Assembly: GCF_003813985.1 (NCBI RefSeq)
Contig: NZ_CP033897.1
Span: forward strand, 248,001-312,000
DNA from: Corynebacterium gerontici
Lineage (GTDB): Bacteria; Actinomycetota; Actinomycetes; Mycobacteriales; Mycobacteriaceae
Direction: 5' to 3'
DNA length: 64,000 bases
The notes beneath the pieces were generated by a model. It saw only the letters and a program-made list of their open reading frames with translations. It ran no database searches and was not told the origin of the DNA. The stretch's first letter is position 1; each line of letters starts with the position of its first letter. Positions 62,077 to 64,000 of this stretch are shown here, piece after piece. The translations under genes were made by a program, and so were the position numbers.

Positions 62077-62577
62077 ATGGCTGGCGAAGGTAATGGATGG
62101 GCAGCGGGACCAGGCACCATGCGGCTATGGGGCAAGTACGGTGCGGCGGGGCTGCTGTTGGTGTATCCGGAAAATGAGTCCTTTCACGTGCTCATGCAGC
62201 ACCGCGCGTCATGGACCAGCCAAGGCGATACCTGGGCCTTGCCAGGCGGAGCCCGTGATCTTGGAGAAACGCCTGAGCAAACGGCCGCTCGGGAGGCGTA
62301 TGAGGAAACGGGCGTGCGCAGCGAGGATTACAACATCGTCGAAACCCGCGTCACCGCAGGTCCCTTTGAGGCTGATCCTCAACGGCCAGAGCTCGCAGGC
62401 GGCTGGACGTACTCGACCGTGCTTGCGCTCGCGGAAGAAAAGCTGTCGCTCCTGCCCAACGAGGAGTCCTACGAACTCCGGTGGGTTGAGGCGGGGGACG
62501 TCGAAAAGCTGAAATTAATGCCAGCCTTTGCCCAAGCGTGGCCGGAACTCTTTACATGGATCGCTAGCCGGATTTAA
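62077..62577 (+). CDS. Nudix (MutT-like) hydrolase
   Basis: 166 aa. The Nudix box [23 protein letters not shown] (about residues 57-79) keeps all metal-binding Glu residues of G-x5-E-x7-REUXEE-x-GU. It hydrolyses a nucleoside diphosphate linked to another group, and the substrate is unknown. It is divergent from glnX with an 79-bp gap and shows a leaderless promoter. Confidence 0.92.
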   Translation: MAGEGNGWAAGPGTMRLWGKYGAAGLLLVYPENESFHVLMQHRASWTSQGDTWALPGGARDLGETPEQTAAREAYEETGVRSEDYNIVETRVTAGPFEADPQRPELAGGWTYSTVLALAEEKLSLLPNEESYELRWVEAGDVEKLKLMPAFAQAWPELFTWIASRI

Positions 62578-62600
62578 GCGGCTGTGGAACACTGAAGCGC

Positions 62601-63548
62601 ATGATTCGAGTGCGTGGGCTGAGCAAACAATTCGGCAAGATTCTTGCCGTCGACGACCTCAGTTTCGATGTTGAGCCGGGCAAAATTACCGGATTTTTGG
62701 GTCCCAACGGTGCCGGGAAGACCACCACCATGCGCATGATCCTGGGTCTCGATCGCCCAACGTCCGGCAGTGCCACTATCGATGGCCAAGCATTTCGCGA
62801 GCTTCGTGCACCATTGCACACTGTGGGGGCGCTTCTCGACGCCAAAGCGGTGCATCCCAACCGCTCAGCCCGGAACCATCTGCTATGGATTGCACAATCC
62901 AACGGTATCCCAAGCAAGCGGGTCGATGAAGTACTTGAGCTGGTTGGGCTGAGCTCCGTTGCGAAGAAACGCGCGGGATCGTTTTCGCTAGGCATGGGGC
63001 AACGCCTTGGGCTGGCGACTGCACTGCTGGGGGACCCGAAAGTGCTGCTGCTCGATGAGCCAGTCAACGGCCTCGATCCGGAAGGGATCAGGTGGGTGCG
63101 TGAATTTTTGCGCTGGCTCGCGGGGGAGGGGCGCACCGTTCTCGTGAGCTCGCACCTGCTCAGCGAGATGGCGCTGACCGCAGATCATCTTTTGGTGATT
63201 GGCAAAGGCAAGCTCGTTGCGAACGCCTCCACCAAAGATTTCATCGCTGAACATTCTCAGGCGCAAGTGGTGGTGCGTGCTGAAAACTTGGATCACCTCA
63301 AGGAAGCTATCTTTGCCCAAGGTAAGAAAGCCAGGGTTGAGATTGACCACGAACAGCGCATGCAACTAGTTGTGATGGACGCGTGCACCGAGGAGATCGG
63401 GGCACTGGCCTTCAGGGAAGGGATTCAGTTGCATTTGCTGAACCAACAGCACGCCTCGCTTGAAGATGCCTTCATGGAAATCACGGGTGAAGCCTCCGTT
63501 CACCACAGCAATCAAACCGCCGGCAGGCACGCACGAAAGGCGCACTAA
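62601..63548 (+). CDS. ABC exporter ATPase (BcrA/NatA type)
   Basis: 315 aa. Walker A is GPNGAGKTT, the signature is FSLGMGQRLGLATALL, Walker B is VLLLDEPVNGLDP and the switch is SSHLL. The S-L-G-M-x-Q form is typical of drug or lantibiotic-type exporters. A C-terminal domain of about 90 residues follows. The stop overlaps the start of the permease gene by one base (TAATG). Confidence 0.9.
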   Translation: MIRVRGLSKQFGKILAVDDLSFDVEPGKITGFLGPNGAGKTTTMRMILGLDRPTSGSATIDGQAFRELRAPLHTVGALLDAKAVHPNRSARNHLLWIAQSNGIPSKRVDEVLELVGLSSVAKKRAGSFSLGMGQRLGLATALLGDPKVLLLDEPVNGLDPEGIRWVREFLRWLAGEGRTVLVSSHLLSEMALTADHLLVIGKGKLVANASTKDFIAEHSQAQVVVRAENLDHLKEAIFAQGKKARVEIDHEQRMQLVVMDACTEEIGALAFREGIQLHLLNQQHASLEDAFMEITGEASVHHSNQTAGRHARKAH

Positions 63549-64000
63549 TGCTTCTTAAGGCCGAATGGACCAAACTGCGCAGCACCAAGGCGTTTTGGTG
63601 GACGAGTGGATTGTTCTTTTTCTTCAGCTTCGGCTTCGCGCTGCTCATTCGCCGAACGCTGGATCAATCAGCCGAGCTCAGCGCATTGCTCATGGGAATG
63701 CAAAGCTTTGGCACGCTGGTGCTGGCAGTGCAGTCGATCATGGTGATTACTTCTGAGTATCGCTACAACAGCCAAAACGTCACCTTCCTCGCAGTGCCTT
63801 CGCGTCTGCGTGTCGCCGCAGTGAAATGGCTGATCTACGCACTGATCGTGGTGCTTTTGGTAACTATTGCCGTGCTATTCATCGCGCCTTTTGGTGAAGG
63901 ATCAGTGTGGAAGGCGTGGTGCGTGAACGTGTGTGGGGCGCTTGCGTTGATGACGCTTTCACAAGGAGTCGCCTACATCACCCGCCAGGCTGCGGGTGCA
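63548..64000 (+). CDS. ABC exporter permease (3' end outside window)
   Basis: The first 151 codons are visible from ATG 63548. The opening MLLKAEWTKLRSTKAFWW is characteristic of ABC-2 exporter permeases, and membrane helices follow (SGLFFFFSFGFALLI, LVLAVQSIMVIT, WLIYALIVVLLVTIAVLFIA). It is coupled to the ATPase by a one-base overlap. The remainder lies beyond the window. Confidence 0.88.
   Translation, partial: MLLKAEWTKLRSTKAFWWTSGLFFFFSFGFALLIRRTLDQSAELSALLMGMQSFGTLVLAVQSIMVITSEYRYNSQNVTFLAVPSRLRVAAVKWLIYALIVVLLVTIAVLFIAPFGEGSVWKAWCVNVCGALALMTLSQGVAYITRQAAGA

Overview
The window is a 64 kb chromosomal segment of a Corynebacterium (Actinomycetota). The evidence is the order dnaK-grpE-dnaJ-hspR followed by an acetaldehyde-type dehydrogenase, a glnX-glnH-pknG block in which PknG has no rubredoxin domain, pta-ackA, purA, class II fba, HspR (HAIR) operators, frequent leaderless -10 boxes and moderately high GC. 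No species is claimed. No rRNA, tRNA, CRISPR array, intact insertion sequence or prophage was seen.

Layout. 1-6 kb: 3' end of a PiT phosphate transporter, an AI-2E family membrane protein and bifunctional PutA. 6-10.4 kb: heat-shock locus dnaK-grpE-dnaJ-hspR with a SigH-like promoter and a HAIR operator. 10.4-18.6 kb: aldehyde dehydrogenase, DyP peroxidase, a DUF1023 hydrolase with a small partner, a nitrilase-fold amidohydrolase, two flavin oxidoreductases and a GltS-type symporter. 18.5-21.2 kb: clpB, with the same promoter/operator design as dnaK. 21.3-25.4 kb: four consecutive minus-strand pseudogenes (MFS transporter, RecG/AlbA-type ATP-binding regulator, ABC permease, ABC ATPase) carrying nonsense codons, frameshifts and a lost start codon. 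25.4-32.3 kb: GT87 mannosyltransferase-like protein, rhodanese with Ser for the catalytic Cys, a membrane-anchored hypothetical, pyrE, a SpoU methyltransferase, a GH76-like protein and fba. 32.4-37.5 kb: two exported phosphatases (PAP2 and Tat-exported PhoD) and a tandem pair of FUSC membrane proteins. 37.6-45.7 kb: a tightly packed six-gene surface metal-uptake system. 45.7-53.6 kb: purA and a divergent hypothetical, an ABC exporter, a phosphoribosyltransferase, a divergent PurT homologue, an ElaA acetyltransferase and FprA. 53.7-64 kb: pta-ackA, an HNH protein behind a LexA-like palindrome, pknG-glnH-glnX, a Nudix hydrolase and the start of another ABC exporter.

The most interesting system is the six-gene operon at 37609-45677. 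A ZnuA/TroA-type lipoprotein, ATPase and permease are encoded with three membrane-anchored surface proteins. The surface proteins, and a roughly 200-residue insertion in the lipoprotein, share a repeat with an H-x-H-x-x-W/F motif. The lipoprotein's inferred ligand set (His, His, His, Asp) points to zinc. I read it as a surface relay passing metal to the transporter.

Two DNA-level patterns stand out. An 11-mer, CGTCGAAAAGC, occurs 12 times by eye, in several reading frames and between genes, where about 0.03 are expected by chance. At least eight genes have a TANNNT box ending 6-8 nt before the start codon, the signature of leaderless mRNAs, and four convergent gene pairs overlap by exactly four bases through their stop codons.
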